A DNA stretch of 64,000 nt from Pseudoxanthomonas suwonensis. Its GTDB lineage: Bacteria; Pseudomonadota; Gammaproteobacteria; Xanthomonadales; Xanthomonadaceae. The position numbers were made by a program, and so were the translations under genes. Below are positions 53,776 through 61,763 of this stretch, one piece after another; the first letter of the stretch is position 1, and each line of letters starts with the position of its first letter. The notes below the pieces were generated by a model. The model made no database searches. It was not told the DNA's origin and saw only the letters and a program-made list of their open reading frames with translations. The stretch is from the NCBI RefSeq assembly GCF_000972865.1, contig NZ_CP011144.1, forward strand, positions 124,001 to 188,000, given 5' to 3'.

Positions 53776-54087
53776 ATGAATGCACATTCGCCAGTTAAAA
53801 GAGCGTCTTTTGCCGCCTTAGCTATTGCATATATCTGCGGCTGGATTGTTTTGGCCTTCTTCGGCGTCAAACTCTGGCACACGTACTGCGAGGGGTTTGG
53901 TTGTACCGGCATTGGAATTGCTTGGCTCGCCTGGTCTGGAGCATATGCCCTCGCCTTGCTCTTAGGCTTTCTGGCGTCTCGCACTCAACACGGAGCATCT
54001 AGGCGCGTCATGCGCTATGTTCTCGTCACCCAGGTCGCTGCTGGAGTATGGCTGCTCGGGTATTGGGCAGTTCATGCAGCAACCTAA
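53776..54087 (+). CDS. Cassette 8: three-span membrane protein
   Basis: 103 aa, hydrophobic spans at about 10-32, 44-66 and 80-100. Two Cys (YCEGFGCTG) in the first outer loop. Not recognised. The TAA stop is inside the left core of attC8. Confidence 0.65.
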   Translation: MNAHSPVKRASFAALAIAYICGWIVLAFFGVKLWHTYCEGFGCTGIGIAWLAWSGAYALALLLGFLASRTQHGASRRVMRYVLVTQVAAGVWLLGYWAVHAAT

Positions 54088-54141
54088 CAATTCACTCAAG
54101 CCGGGCCCGCTTCGCGGGTCGGCTTAATTCAGGCGCTAGGC
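54082..54141 (+). repeat. attC site 8 (60 bp)
   Basis: ACCTAAC ... GCTAGGC (right core has C for the second T). Inner hairpin AAGCCGG-GCCCGC / GCGGGT-CGGCTT. Confidence 0.9.
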
Positions 54142-54178
54142 CGTGGAAGAACCATCCCGTCAAACTCATGGAACTCAA

Positions 54179-55261
54179 ATGGGGTACACATCAGTGCGAC
54201 GCATCGTGAAGATTCTAGGCTTTGTACTGATCGCAACCATCGCGATACTGCTTGTGGTTGGGCTTCGCCCCTTCATCGATCGAGACGCAGCCGCTACCAA
54301 TCCCGTCCCTCTGGTGGAGTCTCCGCTACCGCCAGAAGAGGCTGAGAATGTCCGGAGATACATAGAGGCCGAGGCAAACCCAATCGATGCATTCGTTGCG
54401 TTGCGTGGAGACAAGATTCTGATGGAATACGGGGATGTCGACATCCCCATGAACTTGGCCTCCGCTCGGAAGAGCGTCGTTAGCTTGCTGTTCGGCATAG
54501 CATCCGACCGCGGGTTGATCGATTTAAACGAAACACTTGGAGAGCTCGGCATCAATGAAAGTCGAACTCCATTGAGAGATGTAGAGAAGCAAGCCACGGT
54601 TGAACATCTTCTGCAATCCCGGTCAGGAATTTACCTTCAGTCTGGTGCGGAGACGGTTGAGATTAAAGAAGGCCGCCCTGGCCGTGGCCAGTTTTCCCCG
54701 GGGGAACACTATTTCTATAACAACTGGGACTTCAATGTTCTAGGTGCAATCTTCGAGCAGAAGACCGGCCTTTCCATCGGAGAAGCCTTGGACGCTTGGC
54801 TTGCTGTGCCCCTGGGAATGCAGGATTTCAGCCGCGAGCACGTTCTTTATGATCGAAAGGGGTCCGACTCTGACTACAGAACGTATCGAATCCATATGAG
54901 CGCACGCGACCTTGCTCGGCTTGGGGCACTGGTAGCGCAAGACGGCATGTGGAACCAGACCAGGATCGTTTCGGCCGAATGGATTGATAGAAGCACGACG
55001 GCCTACTCAGCTACCGAAGGCCCCTTCTACGACGGGTTCGGTTATTCATGGTGGTTGAACTCCGGGCTCAATGCCGTGATGGCTGATGGCTGGGGTGGCC
55101 AATACATGCTAGTGGATCGGGATCACGACCTGACACTAGTGACTCGCCGAGACACAGGGAACTCAATTCTTGGATTCCTAGTATTCAGCGGACTCAAGAA
55201 GCAGGGACATCCAGCGGACATACAGAAGCTGTACAAGCTCATACGACAGATGCCAGATTGA
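54179..55261 (+). CDS. Cassette 9: serine hydrolase of the beta-lactamase/PBP-like fold
   Basis: 360 aa from ATG 54179 (a GTG at 54143 is possible). One N-terminal membrane span (about 7-29). Class C-like serine hydrolase motifs: S95-x-x-K98 (NLASARKSVVSLLFG), Y-x-N (YFYNNWD), and GWGGQYMLVDRDHDLTLVTRR where the third motif is expected. Similar proteins include 6-aminohexanoate-dimer hydrolase/EstB-like esterases and D-aminopeptidases; true beta-lactam hydrolysis is doubtful. It would face the periplasm. Confidence 0.82.
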   Translation: MGYTSVRRIVKILGFVLIATIAILLVVGLRPFIDRDAAATNPVPLVESPLPPEEAENVRRYIEAEANPIDAFVALRGDKILMEYGDVDIPMNLASARKSVVSLLFGIASDRGLIDLNETLGELGINESRTPLRDVEKQATVEHLLQSRSGIYLQSGAETVEIKEGRPGRGQFSPGEHYFYNNWDFNVLGAIFEQKTGLSIGEALDAWLAVPLGMQDFSREHVLYDRKGSDSDYRTYRIHMSARDLARLGALVAQDGMWNQTRIVSAEWIDRSTTAYSATEGPFYDGFGYSWWLNSGLNAVMADGWGGQYMLVDRDHDLTLVTRRDTGNSILGFLVFSGLKKQGHPADIQKLYKLIRQMPD

Positions 55262-55280
55262 ATCCTGATAGGCCGCCACG

Positions 55281-55340
55281 GCCTAAGAATTCATTCAAGC
55301 CGAAGCCGCTTCGCTGCGTGGCTTAGTTCAGGCGTTAGAC
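55281..55340 (+). repeat. attC site 9 (60 bp)
   Basis: GCCTAAG ... GTTAGAC (left core ends AAG in place of AAC). Inner hairpin AAGCCGAAGC / GCGTGGCTT less regular. Cassette ends CTAGGCCGTGG / CCACGGCCTAAG are complementary. Confidence 0.85.
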
Positions 55341-55369
55341 CGCACTTTCACATCTGAACCTCGACGAAC

Positions 55370-55765
55370 ATGAAGAATTTTCTACTGTGCCTGGCAATCC
55401 TGCCCTTCACTGGCAACGTTCTGGCTCAGGCCTGCTGGTCCGAGTGGGAACGAGATGGCGAGTGGCTCATACGAACGAACTGCACCCAGAACGTTTCGAT
55501 CCCAAACATCGATCGAGTCTGCAGGTCACGCGTTCAGAGCGATGAACCCCGAACTGCTGCCTCTTGTCCGGCGACAGCCAAAGTCCTCAGCAAGGGCAGC
55601 GTCCGGGTTGAACCGGTTGACTTTCGATGCATGGGCCTGAAGCCACCCGCCGCAGGTGGGGCGGCCAATGTCTTCTATTACGGCCTTGGCAAGAACCAGG
55701 AGGAGTTGGAAGTCGTCCGAAATCTGTGCGTACAGTTCGGTGGCAAATGGGAAGACGTCAAGTAG
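55370..55765 (+). CDS. Cassette 10: secreted Cys-rich hypothetical protein
   Basis: 131 aa with a signal peptide (MKNFLLCLAILPFTGNVLAQ, cleavage about residue 19). Mature part has five Cys (ACWSEW, RTNCTQ, VCRSR, SCPAT, FRCMG, plus NLCVQF near the end). Not recognised. Confidence 0.68.
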   Translation: MKNFLLCLAILPFTGNVLAQACWSEWERDGEWLIRTNCTQNVSIPNIDRVCRSRVQSDEPRTAASCPATAKVLSKGSVRVEPVDFRCMGLKPPAAGGAANVFYYGLGKNQEELEVVRNLCVQFGGKWEDVK

Positions 55766-55781
55766 GCGCCGGTTCGGTGCG

Positions 55782-55928
55782 GCCTAACCCCTCGCTCAAG
55801 CACCTCTCGCTCAAGCGCCGACGCCTTAAGGCAGCCACCGTCTGGCCGCTTTAGGCGGTCGCTGCATATTATCCTTCCGCGCCCAAGCCGCGTCCGCCTC
55901 CGGACGCGGCTTGGCTCGAACGTCAGGC
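55782..55928 (+). repeat. attC site 10 (atypical, about 147 bp)
   Basis: GCCTAAC at the left, GTCAGGC at the right; middle contains the palindrome AAGCCGCGTCCG-CCTC-CGGACGCGGCTT (55894-55913 region). Longer and unrelated in its middle to attC1-9. Boundaries are supported by complementarity of the cassette 10 ends (TTAGACCGCAC / GTGCGGCCTAA). Confidence 0.7.
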
Positions 55929-55992
55929 GTCACAAGCAAGTTCGCTGGTCACTCGCCCACCCAGAACACACATCCGCGCTGGTCACCTTCTT

Positions 55993-56712
55993 ATGCGTAC
56001 TGTCAGATTCTTCGCTTTACTTGCAGCGGTCACAGTCGGCTTGGCTGTCACAGGGTGGCAGATCGCCAAGTCACGGACGTACCAGACGTTTGGAGAACTG
56101 ATCTCCGAAGTACATACGGAGAGCCGCCTTGTTGCCCTCACGTTCGATGACGGGCCTGCGCCTGAAGCAGTATCCAAGCTACTCCCGGTGCTGCATGAGC
56201 ATGGAGTCAAAGCGACATTCTTTGTCACTGGCGCCGAACTTGAGCGTTATCCAGAAGCAGCGGCAGCCCTGGTGGCAGCCGGGCATGAGCTAGGCAACCA
56301 CTCCTACTCACACCCGAGAATGGTGTTCATCAGTCAAGCGAAAGTCGCATCGGAGGTCGAGAGAACAGATGAACTGATTCGGGCGGCCGGACAGCTTGGC
56401 GACATCCACTTTCGCCCCCCGCATGGAATCAAGGCTATTTCCTTGCCATATTTTCTGAAAAAAACGGGCCGTCGAACCGTGATGTGGAGCCTCGAACCCG
56501 ATTCAGGCAGTCAAATTGCATCGTCAAGCAACACCATCACGAAGCATGTAATTGATAACTCGAAACCCGGGGATATAATCTTGCTGCACGTCATGTACAA
56601 CAGTCGTCGCGCGTCTCTGGAAGCAGTTCCTGGAATCATTGAAGGGCTTCAACTACAGGGTTTTCAATTCGTGACTGTTTCGGAGCTATTGGCGGAAGAG
56701 TCGTCGCGGTGA
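55993..56712 (+). CDS. Cassette 11: polysaccharide deacetylase (NodB domain)
   Basis: 239 aa. N-terminal span (about 5-25) then a CE4 NodB domain: motif 1 TFDDGP (D52, D53), motif 2 H103-S-Y-S-H107-P, motif 3 RPPHG, motif 5 ILLHV. Metal-dependent removal of acetyl groups from peptidoglycan or other GlcNAc polymers is the family activity. Membrane-tethered or secreted. Confidence 0.9.
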   Translation: MRTVRFFALLAAVTVGLAVTGWQIAKSRTYQTFGELISEVHTESRLVALTFDDGPAPEAVSKLLPVLHEHGVKATFFVTGAELERYPEAAAALVAAGHELGNHSYSHPRMVFISQAKVASEVERTDELIRAAGQLGDIHFRPPHGIKAISLPYFLKKTGRRTVMWSLEPDSGSQIASSSNTITKHVIDNSKPGDIILLHVMYNSRRASLEAVPGIIEGLQLQGFQFVTVSELLAEESSR

Positions 56713-56713
56713 C

Positions 56714-56832
56714 ACCTAACCCGACGATCAAGCCGACGCGCCACGACGCCACTGCCGGCCGCGCTACGCTTGTGGTTGCTCCGCGCGGCCAGGACTGCCT
56801 TACTCCGCGCGCGGCTCAGCTCTACGTTAGTC
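56714..56832 (+). repeat. attC site 11 (atypical, about 119 bp)
   Basis: ACCTAAC ... GTTAGTC with inner arms AGCCGACGCGCC... and CGCGCGCGGCTCAGCT. Resembles longer attC sites of other integrons. Cassette 11 ends (TCAGGCGTCAC / GTGACACCTAA) are largely complementary. Confidence 0.72.
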
Positions 56833-56861
56833 CCGTTGAGATACTTCCGAAGGAATCGCAT

Positions 56862-57668
56862 ATGCCCCGACTCTTGTTGCTCGCACTGCTTTCCATGTCC
56901 TTCAATGCAAGCGCGATCGTGATTCGAGATGACGTTGATGACTCAAGATATCGGGCTCCGGCGTCTGAGTTTCCTGCTTTAGTTGACATGCCTGGCGAGG
57001 GGCACGGTGTATTGATTGCTTCGCAGTGGGTTGTTACCGCTGCGCATGCCATCACATGGCAATCTGAAATCAAACAGGCAAGCATTAACGGGGTACCGAG
57101 AGACGTTGACCACATCGTGATCCACCCCGGATACAAAAAGCCCCCGCACGAACTCCTTGACCAGGCGCTGGCCACTTGGGATTGGACGCTTTTCAGGGCG
57201 CTGCTCTCCTCCTCGGATGACATCGCGCTTGTAAGACTGGCGCAGCCCGTTACTGACGTCTCTCCTGTGGCAATCAACAAGAGCGATGAGGAGTTCGGAC
57301 AAATCATCAAGATCATGGGAAAAGGCGCTACGGGCAACGGAGTCACTGGCTACGAATTCGGTGATTCCCACCGCACCGAGCTTCGCCGTGCGTACAACAA
57401 AGTCACCAGCGCCCACGGCCGCTGGCTCTGCTACATGTTCGACAAGCCATCGGAAGCCCTGCCCCTGGAGGGTGGTTCAGGGAGTGGTGACAGCGGTGGG
57501 CCAATCCTCGTCCAGGCTGAGAGGGATTGGTTGTTGGCCGGACTGACTTCATGGGCAGACCCTCAAAGCACTATCAGGACGCCCGGCCGATATGGCCAGA
57601 TCAGTTGCAATGTCCGCCTGAGCCATTACAAAGACTGGATTGAAAGCGTTACCTCTGCACAGCCGTAG
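56862..57668 (+). CDS. Cassette 12: trypsin-like (S1) serine protease, secreted
   Basis: 268 aa from ATG 56862, with GAAGGA 8 nt upstream. Signal peptide to about residue 18. Catalytic triad H62 (VVTAAHA), D120 (DDIALVRLAQPV), S211 (GSGSGDSGGPIL). Chymotrypsin-fold protease with an N-terminal insertion between His and Asp. Target unknown; could act on cell-wall or foreign proteins. Confidence 0.9.
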   Translation: MPRLLLLALLSMSFNASAIVIRDDVDDSRYRAPASEFPALVDMPGEGHGVLIASQWVVTAAHAITWQSEIKQASINGVPRDVDHIVIHPGYKKPPHELLDQALATWDWTLFRALLSSSDDIALVRLAQPVTDVSPVAINKSDEEFGQIIKIMGKGATGNGVTGYEFGDSHRTELRRAYNKVTSAHGRWLCYMFDKPSEALPLEGGSGSGDSGGPILVQAERDWLLAGLTSWADPQSTIRTPGRYGQISCNVRLSHYKDWIESVTSAQP

Positions 57669-57673
57669 GTGGG

Positions 57674-57734
57674 GGCTGACCATTCCATTCAAACCGAACG
57701 CGCTTCGCGGGTCGGCTTGATTCAGGCGCTGGAC
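57674..57734 (+). repeat. attC site 12 (degenerate)
   Basis: GGCTGAC ... GCTGGAC, 61 bp, with inner sequence ATTCAAACCGAACGCGCTTCGCGGGTCGGCTT of the same type as attC1-9 but both cores altered. Last recognisable attC of the array. Confidence 0.7.
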
Positions 57735-57778
57735 CTCACATGAAGCACTCTCGGCTGCTCAGCAATAGGATCAACTGA

Positions 57779-58681
57779 ATGTTCACAAGGCGCGATTTCC
57801 TGACTACCTCCATGGCAGCAGGCGCACTTCTAGCCATGCCTGCCGCCGCAAAACCTGCTGCTCGCCGCTTTGACGCCGCCGAGCAGCTTCGGACGCTCGA
57901 AGTGGGCCCTGCACGTCTGGGCGTTTGTTTCCTAGACACTGCCACCGGCGAAGCCAGTGGCAACCGCATCGAGGAATACTTCGCACTGTGCTCGACGTTC
58001 AAACTGGCACTCGTCTCCGCCTACCTGCGCGAAGCAGATCAGGGGCGAATTAATCTTGATGAGGTCCTGGTCTATACAGAAGCCGATCTCTTACCTTGGG
58101 CACCTGTGACGCGCAAGAATCTTGCCAAAGGCGGCTTGAGCATTGCCGAACTGGCGCAGGCGGCCCAGGAGATGAGCGATGGTGCTGCGGCCAATCTTCT
58201 GGTCAGACGCCTTGGCGGTCCGGCCGCCGTCACGGCCAAGATCCGCGAGATGGGCGACATTGTGACCCGGCTTGACCGCTATGAACCGGATCTGGGATTG
58301 GTGCTTTCCGCTGATCTTCGCGATACCACATCGCCCTTGGCGATGGCACAGCTCGTTCGTCGGATTACGACCGGCGACATTTTGCAGCGTGGCTCAAGGG
58401 AACGCCTTCTGCACTGGATGCAAAACACGAAAACTGGCTTCAATCGGCTGCGTGCTGGTCTCCCCGCTGAGTGGCGTTCCGGGAACAAGACCGGAACCGG
58501 ACGCACGGAGGGAACAACCAACAAATGCAACGATATCGCGATCACTTTCCCGCCAAGCCGGAGCCCGATCATCATCGCTACCTACTTCGATAGCGGCGAA
58601 TATACTGAACAGACTGAGGCCAGGCATGAAGCCGTTCTCGCCGAGGTGGGCAGGATCGCCGCCCAGTGGGCCATTAGCTAG
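57779..58681 (+). CDS. Class A beta-lactamase (Tat-type signal)
   Basis: 300 aa. N-terminus TRRDFLTTSMAAGALLAM fits a twin-arginine signal. Active-site motifs: S72-T-F-K75 preceded by C71, S133-D-G135 (SDN has Gly at the third place), E169 in RYEPDLG (catalytic Glu; Gly where Asn170 is usual), K237-T-G. Known enzymes with such single changes (BlaC SDG; GES-1 Gly170) are functional, so activity is likely. It follows attC12 but has no attC of its own downstream, so it either lost one or marks the host side of the array. Regulator ampR not adjacent. Confidence 0.88.
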   Translation: MFTRRDFLTTSMAAGALLAMPAAAKPAARRFDAAEQLRTLEVGPARLGVCFLDTATGEASGNRIEEYFALCSTFKLALVSAYLREADQGRINLDEVLVYTEADLLPWAPVTRKNLAKGGLSIAELAQAAQEMSDGAAANLLVRRLGGPAAVTAKIREMGDIVTRLDRYEPDLGLVLSADLRDTTSPLAMAQLVRRITTGDILQRGSRERLLHWMQNTKTGFNRLRAGLPAEWRSGNKTGTGRTEGTTNKCNDIAITFPPSRSPIIIATYFDSGEYTEQTEARHEAVLAEVGRIAAQWAIS

Positions 58682-58787
58682 TTGAGCAAGACCAACTTCG
58701 GCGGCCGATGCCCACCGCCCTCGCCCGCCATCGCGTCGCGCGCGGATGCCAGGATGGACGGGATCGGCGCAATCGAGCGTTGCAGCC

Positions 58788-59201
58788 ATGACGAATCCCA
58801 CCGGCTACTCGGGCACCCCGCTTGCCAGGAAACTCGGCATCACCGCCGGCTCCAGGCTCGTGGCCCGGCACGCGCCCGACGAATACGCGCAGTGGGTCGC
58901 GCCGCTTCCGCCGGACGTTTCCTTCGGCCGGCGGGTGACGGAAGCGACGGACCTGGTGCATGTCTTCGTGGTGGACAGGTCGGTGCTGGAACGGGAACTG
59001 GTGTCCCTGCGCAAGGCCGTCAGGGCCGACGCCGCGGTCTGGGTTTCCTGGCCGAAGAAGGCGTCGAAGGTTCCGACGGACGTCAGCGAGGACGTCATCC
59101 GCGAGGCCTGCCTGCCGCTGGGCTTCGTGGACGTCAAGGTGTGCGCGGTCAGCGACGTCTGGTCCGGCCTCAAGCTGGTGATCCGCAAGGAGCTGCGCTA
59201 G
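58788..59201 (+). CDS. DUF3052-family protein
   Basis: 137 aa, GYSGTPLARKLGITAGSRLV start, WVSWPKKASKVPTDVSEDVIREACLPLGFVDVKVCAVSDVWSGLKLVIRK. Matches a conserved family of unknown function (WxSWPKK and WSGLK.V.RK motifs). Soluble, no signal peptide. GC content returns to host level here. Confidence 0.85.
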   Translation: MTNPTGYSGTPLARKLGITAGSRLVARHAPDEYAQWVAPLPPDVSFGRRVTEATDLVHVFVVDRSVLERELVSLRKAVRADAAVWVSWPKKASKVPTDVSEDVIREACLPLGFVDVKVCAVSDVWSGLKLVIRKELR

Positions 59202-59276
59202 CGGGACCGGCGCCGTTCGCCGGACCCGGCCAGCTTCGCTAGACTCGGCCATCGGCGCCCACCATCGGAGGCACGC

Positions 59277-59705
59277 ATGCGAATTCTCCGCCTGATCCTG
59301 GCCGTGGCCGTCGGCCTGGTCGTCGGCAGCCTGGTCAACATGGGACTGATCATGGCCAGCGGCCATGTGATCCCGCCGCCGCCTGGCGCGGACGTGACCA
59401 CCACCGAGGGCCTGAGGGCCTCGCTGCACCTGTTCGAGCCCCGCCACTTCCTGTTCCCGTTCCTGGCGCACAGCCTCGGCACGTTCGCCGGCGCGCTGGT
59501 CGCGACGCTGCTGACCCCGGGCAGGACGGCGGGGCCAGCGTACGTGGTGGGCTGCGCGTTCCTGCTCGGCGGGATCGCCAGCGTGTTCATGCTGCCGGCG
59601 CCGCTGTGGTTCAGCGTGCTGGACCTGGTGCTCGCGTACCTGCCGGCGGCATGGCTGGCGCATCGGGTCGCGTCTCGTGGCGCGCACAGGGCCGCAGGCG
59701 GATGA
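59277..59705 (+). CDS. Small membrane protein, unknown
   Basis: 142 aa, four hydrophobic stretches (about 4-27, 58-78, 84-105, 110-130). GGAGG 6 nt before ATG. Found as a conserved hypothetical in many proteobacteria; role unknown. Confidence 0.72.
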   Translation: MRILRLILAVAVGLVVGSLVNMGLIMASGHVIPPPPGADVTTTEGLRASLHLFEPRHFLFPFLAHSLGTFAGALVATLLTPGRTAGPAYVVGCAFLLGGIASVFMLPAPLWFSVLDLVLAYLPAAWLAHRVASRGAHRAAGG

Positions 59706-59740
59706 CCCCCTAGTCCAGGATCCAACCGTCGGGGAGCGAC

Positions 59741-60259
59741 ATGTCCCGCTACGTTGCCTTCCTCCGCGGCGTCAGCCCGATGAATGCCAGGATGGCCGAG
59801 CTCAAGGCGTGCTTCGAGAAGGCCGGCTTCACCGGGGTCAGGACGGTGCTGTCCAGCGGCAACGTGGTCTTCACCGCGGCGGCGGCGCCGGAGTCCGGCC
59901 TGGCCGGCACCATCGAATCGGCGATGGCCCGGCACTTGCCACGCAGCTTCCCGGTCATCGTGCGCAGCGCCGGGCATCTGCGGGCACTGGTCGAGTCCGA
60001 TCCGTACGCGGGCTTCCGGATCCCGCCGCAGGCGAAGCGGGTGGTGACCTTCCTGGGCAAGCCCTGCCGGGAGCAGCCGCCCTTGCCCATCGAGCAGGAC
60101 GGGGCACGGATCCTGGCGGTGACGGGCGAGGACGTGTTCACCGCCTACGTGCCCAGCGCGGACGGTCCGGTCTTCATGGCTCTGATCGAGAAGACCTTCG
60201 GCAAGAACGTCACCACCCGCACCTGGGACACCGTCCGCAAGTGCGTGGCGGCGGCGTGA
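59741..60259 (+). CDS. DUF1697-family protein
   Basis: 172 aa, MSRYVAFLRGVSPMNARMAELKACFEKAGFTGVRTVLSSGNVVFTA start and FGKNVTTRTWDTVRKCVAA end are diagnostic. Function unknown. Monocistronic by appearance. Confidence 0.9.
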   Translation: MSRYVAFLRGVSPMNARMAELKACFEKAGFTGVRTVLSSGNVVFTAAAAPESGLAGTIESAMARHLPRSFPVIVRSAGHLRALVESDPYAGFRIPPQAKRVVTFLGKPCREQPPLPIEQDGARILAVTGEDVFTAYVPSADGPVFMALIEKTFGKNVTTRTWDTVRKCVAAA

Positions 60260-60391
60260 GCGGTTCCGGCGATCGCCGGCTGGCGTTGCGTGTGCGGCCG
60301 GCTTGCGCCCGGCCTTGGCCCGCTCGCCTCCGACCCGGCGCGGGTTCCGCTACAGTGCCGGCCTGGGCAGCCGACCGGACCGGGACACTCC

Positions 60392-60691
60392 ATGCCGCAT
60401 CGCGTCGAGATCCACTACTGCACGCAGTGCCGCTGGCTGCTGCGCGCCACCTGGATGGCCCAGGAACTGCTCGCCACCTTTGACGGCGAACTGGATGAGC
60501 TGGTGCTGCAGCCCGGCAGCGGCGGCGTGTTCGAGATCCGCGTGGACGGCGAACGGATCTGGTCGCGCGCCGACGACGGCGGTTTCCCGGAGATCGCGGT
60601 GCTGAAGCAGCGGGTGCGCGACCGCATCGCGCCGGGACGCGACCTGGGCCATGTCGACCGGCCGCGCGCGGCCACGCCCGGCGAGGCGTGA
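60392..60691 (+). CDS. SelT/SelW/SelH-like thioredoxin-fold protein
   Basis: 99 aa, Rdx family. Redox motif C10-T-Q-C13 (VEIHYCTQCRWLLRATWMAQELLATF), where selenoproteins carry CxxU; here Cys. Redox partner unknown. Confidence 0.9.
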   Translation: MPHRVEIHYCTQCRWLLRATWMAQELLATFDGELDELVLQPGSGGVFEIRVDGERIWSRADDGGFPEIAVLKQRVRDRIAPGRDLGHVDRPRAATPGEA

Positions 60692-60758
60692 CCGGCTGCA
60701 CCGTCGGCGTCGAGGCCGGCGGATACACTCGCCATTCCCCGGTCCCGACGGAAACTGC

Positions 60759-61187
60759 ATGACTCCCCTGCTCCGCGCCTCGCGCCTGTCGCTGCTGCTG
60801 GTCGCTACCCTCGCCTGCCTGCCGGCGGTCGCTTCGTCCACGCTCGACGGGGCCTGGCGGCTGGAGGCCGGCGAGTTCGTCGACGGCGAAGGCCAGCTGG
60901 TCGACTACGCGGCCTTGAAGCTGCAGGGACTGAAGGTGATCGCCGACGGCCATTTCGCCTTCACCAGCACCCAGGACGGGCGCTTCTGGGCTGGCGGCTC
61001 GGGCAGCTTCGTGGCCGATGCGGAGCGCTATGTCGAAACGCCGACGATGGCGTCCTATCCGCTGCACGGCGACGGCAGCTACCGCTTCAGCTACACGCTG
61101 GAAGGCGATACCTGGACGCTGGAGCGGCACGAGGACGGCAGGCGGGTGGAGCGGGAGGTGTGGCGGCGGGTGGGCGACGCTCGCTGA
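60759..61187 (+). CDS. Secreted hypothetical protein (lipocalin-like)
   Basis: 142 aa with signal peptide to about residue 26 (LSLLLVATLACLPAVASS). Mature part LDGAWRLEAGEF...FAFTSTQDGRFWAGGSGSFVADAERYVETPTM...YRFSYTLEGDTWTLERHEDGR resembles small beta-rich proteins with a G-x-W start. A fragment of this gene is repeated at about 61764-61855. Confidence 0.75.
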   Translation: MTPLLRASRLSLLLVATLACLPAVASSTLDGAWRLEAGEFVDGEGQLVDYAALKLQGLKVIADGHFAFTSTQDGRFWAGGSGSFVADAERYVETPTMASYPLHGDGSYRFSYTLEGDTWTLERHEDGRRVEREVWRRVGDAR

Positions 61188-61307
61188 GCCGTCGGCGACG
61201 CAGGACGCCAGCCGCGGACCATCCGCTCGCCCGGTACGGGTAGCCGAGCCTGCCGCCTCCTCCGGCAGCTCGTTCAATCCGACGCCACTTCACGGAGCGA
61301 CATCCCC

Positions 61308-61754
61308 ATGAAGCAAGTATCCACAATCGCCTTCCTGTCCATTCTTCTCGTTTCGTCGCCGACGCTGCCGGTAAGTGGAGGCCAGGACAACAGAAGGCTG
61401 GTCCTGTCATTGCCAGCCGGCGGATGCACGCTGATGATGTTCCCGGATGGTTCCGGGAGGATCCACTACGGCGCCGCTCCCTGGGTCGTCCATGTAGCTG
61501 CACATACCTTCGATTTCGAGCACGCGCTGCAGTCGTTCCTTCCGAACGCGCTGCCCTGGCGCGCACGGGGGCAGTCCGATATCGAACTTGCCGGCGTGAC
61601 TTTCCCCGGGACCAACGAAACGAGCCTCACCGAAGATACGGTTCTGGTGCGCAGCCTGCTCGAACAAGGATGGGAAGCACGCCTTCCACCCGAAACGGAA
61701 CCGGATGAGGGCAAGGCACATGCCCGGATAAAGGGGGCTTGTGATTTCAAGTAA
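61308..61754 (+). CDS. Secreted hypothetical protein
   Basis: 148 aa with signal peptide (STIAFLSILLVSSPTLPVSG). Mature part has FPDGSGRIHYGAAPWVVHVAAHTFDFEHALQSFL. Less GC-rich than its neighbours and wedged between the full gene at 60759 and its broken copy at 61764. A piece like the left half of an attC (61270-61300) lies just upstream, so it may be a stray cassette gene. Confidence 0.62.
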   Translation: MKQVSTIAFLSILLVSSPTLPVSGGQDNRRLVLSLPAGGCTLMMFPDGSGRIHYGAAPWVVHVAAHTFDFEHALQSFLPNALPWRARGQSDIELAGVTFPGTNETSLTEDTVLVRSLLEQGWEARLPPETEPDEGKAHARIKGACDFK

Positions 61755-61763
61755 TTGCCCGGT

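Noticed and set aside
53463-53984. Minus-strand frame crossing cassettes 7 and 8
   Set aside because: Overlaps two better supported genes and an attC; no signal or domain.
49752-57734. CRISPR array, because of regular near-identical 60-bp repeats
   Set aside because: Spacing is irregular, the spacers are genes, repeats end in GTTRRRY/RYYYAAC cores and no cas genes are present; these are attC sites.
57779-58681. Beta-lactamase as inactive because of SDG and Gly after the catalytic Glu
   Set aside because: Each change is known in active class A enzymes and Ser, Lys, Glu and KTG are intact.
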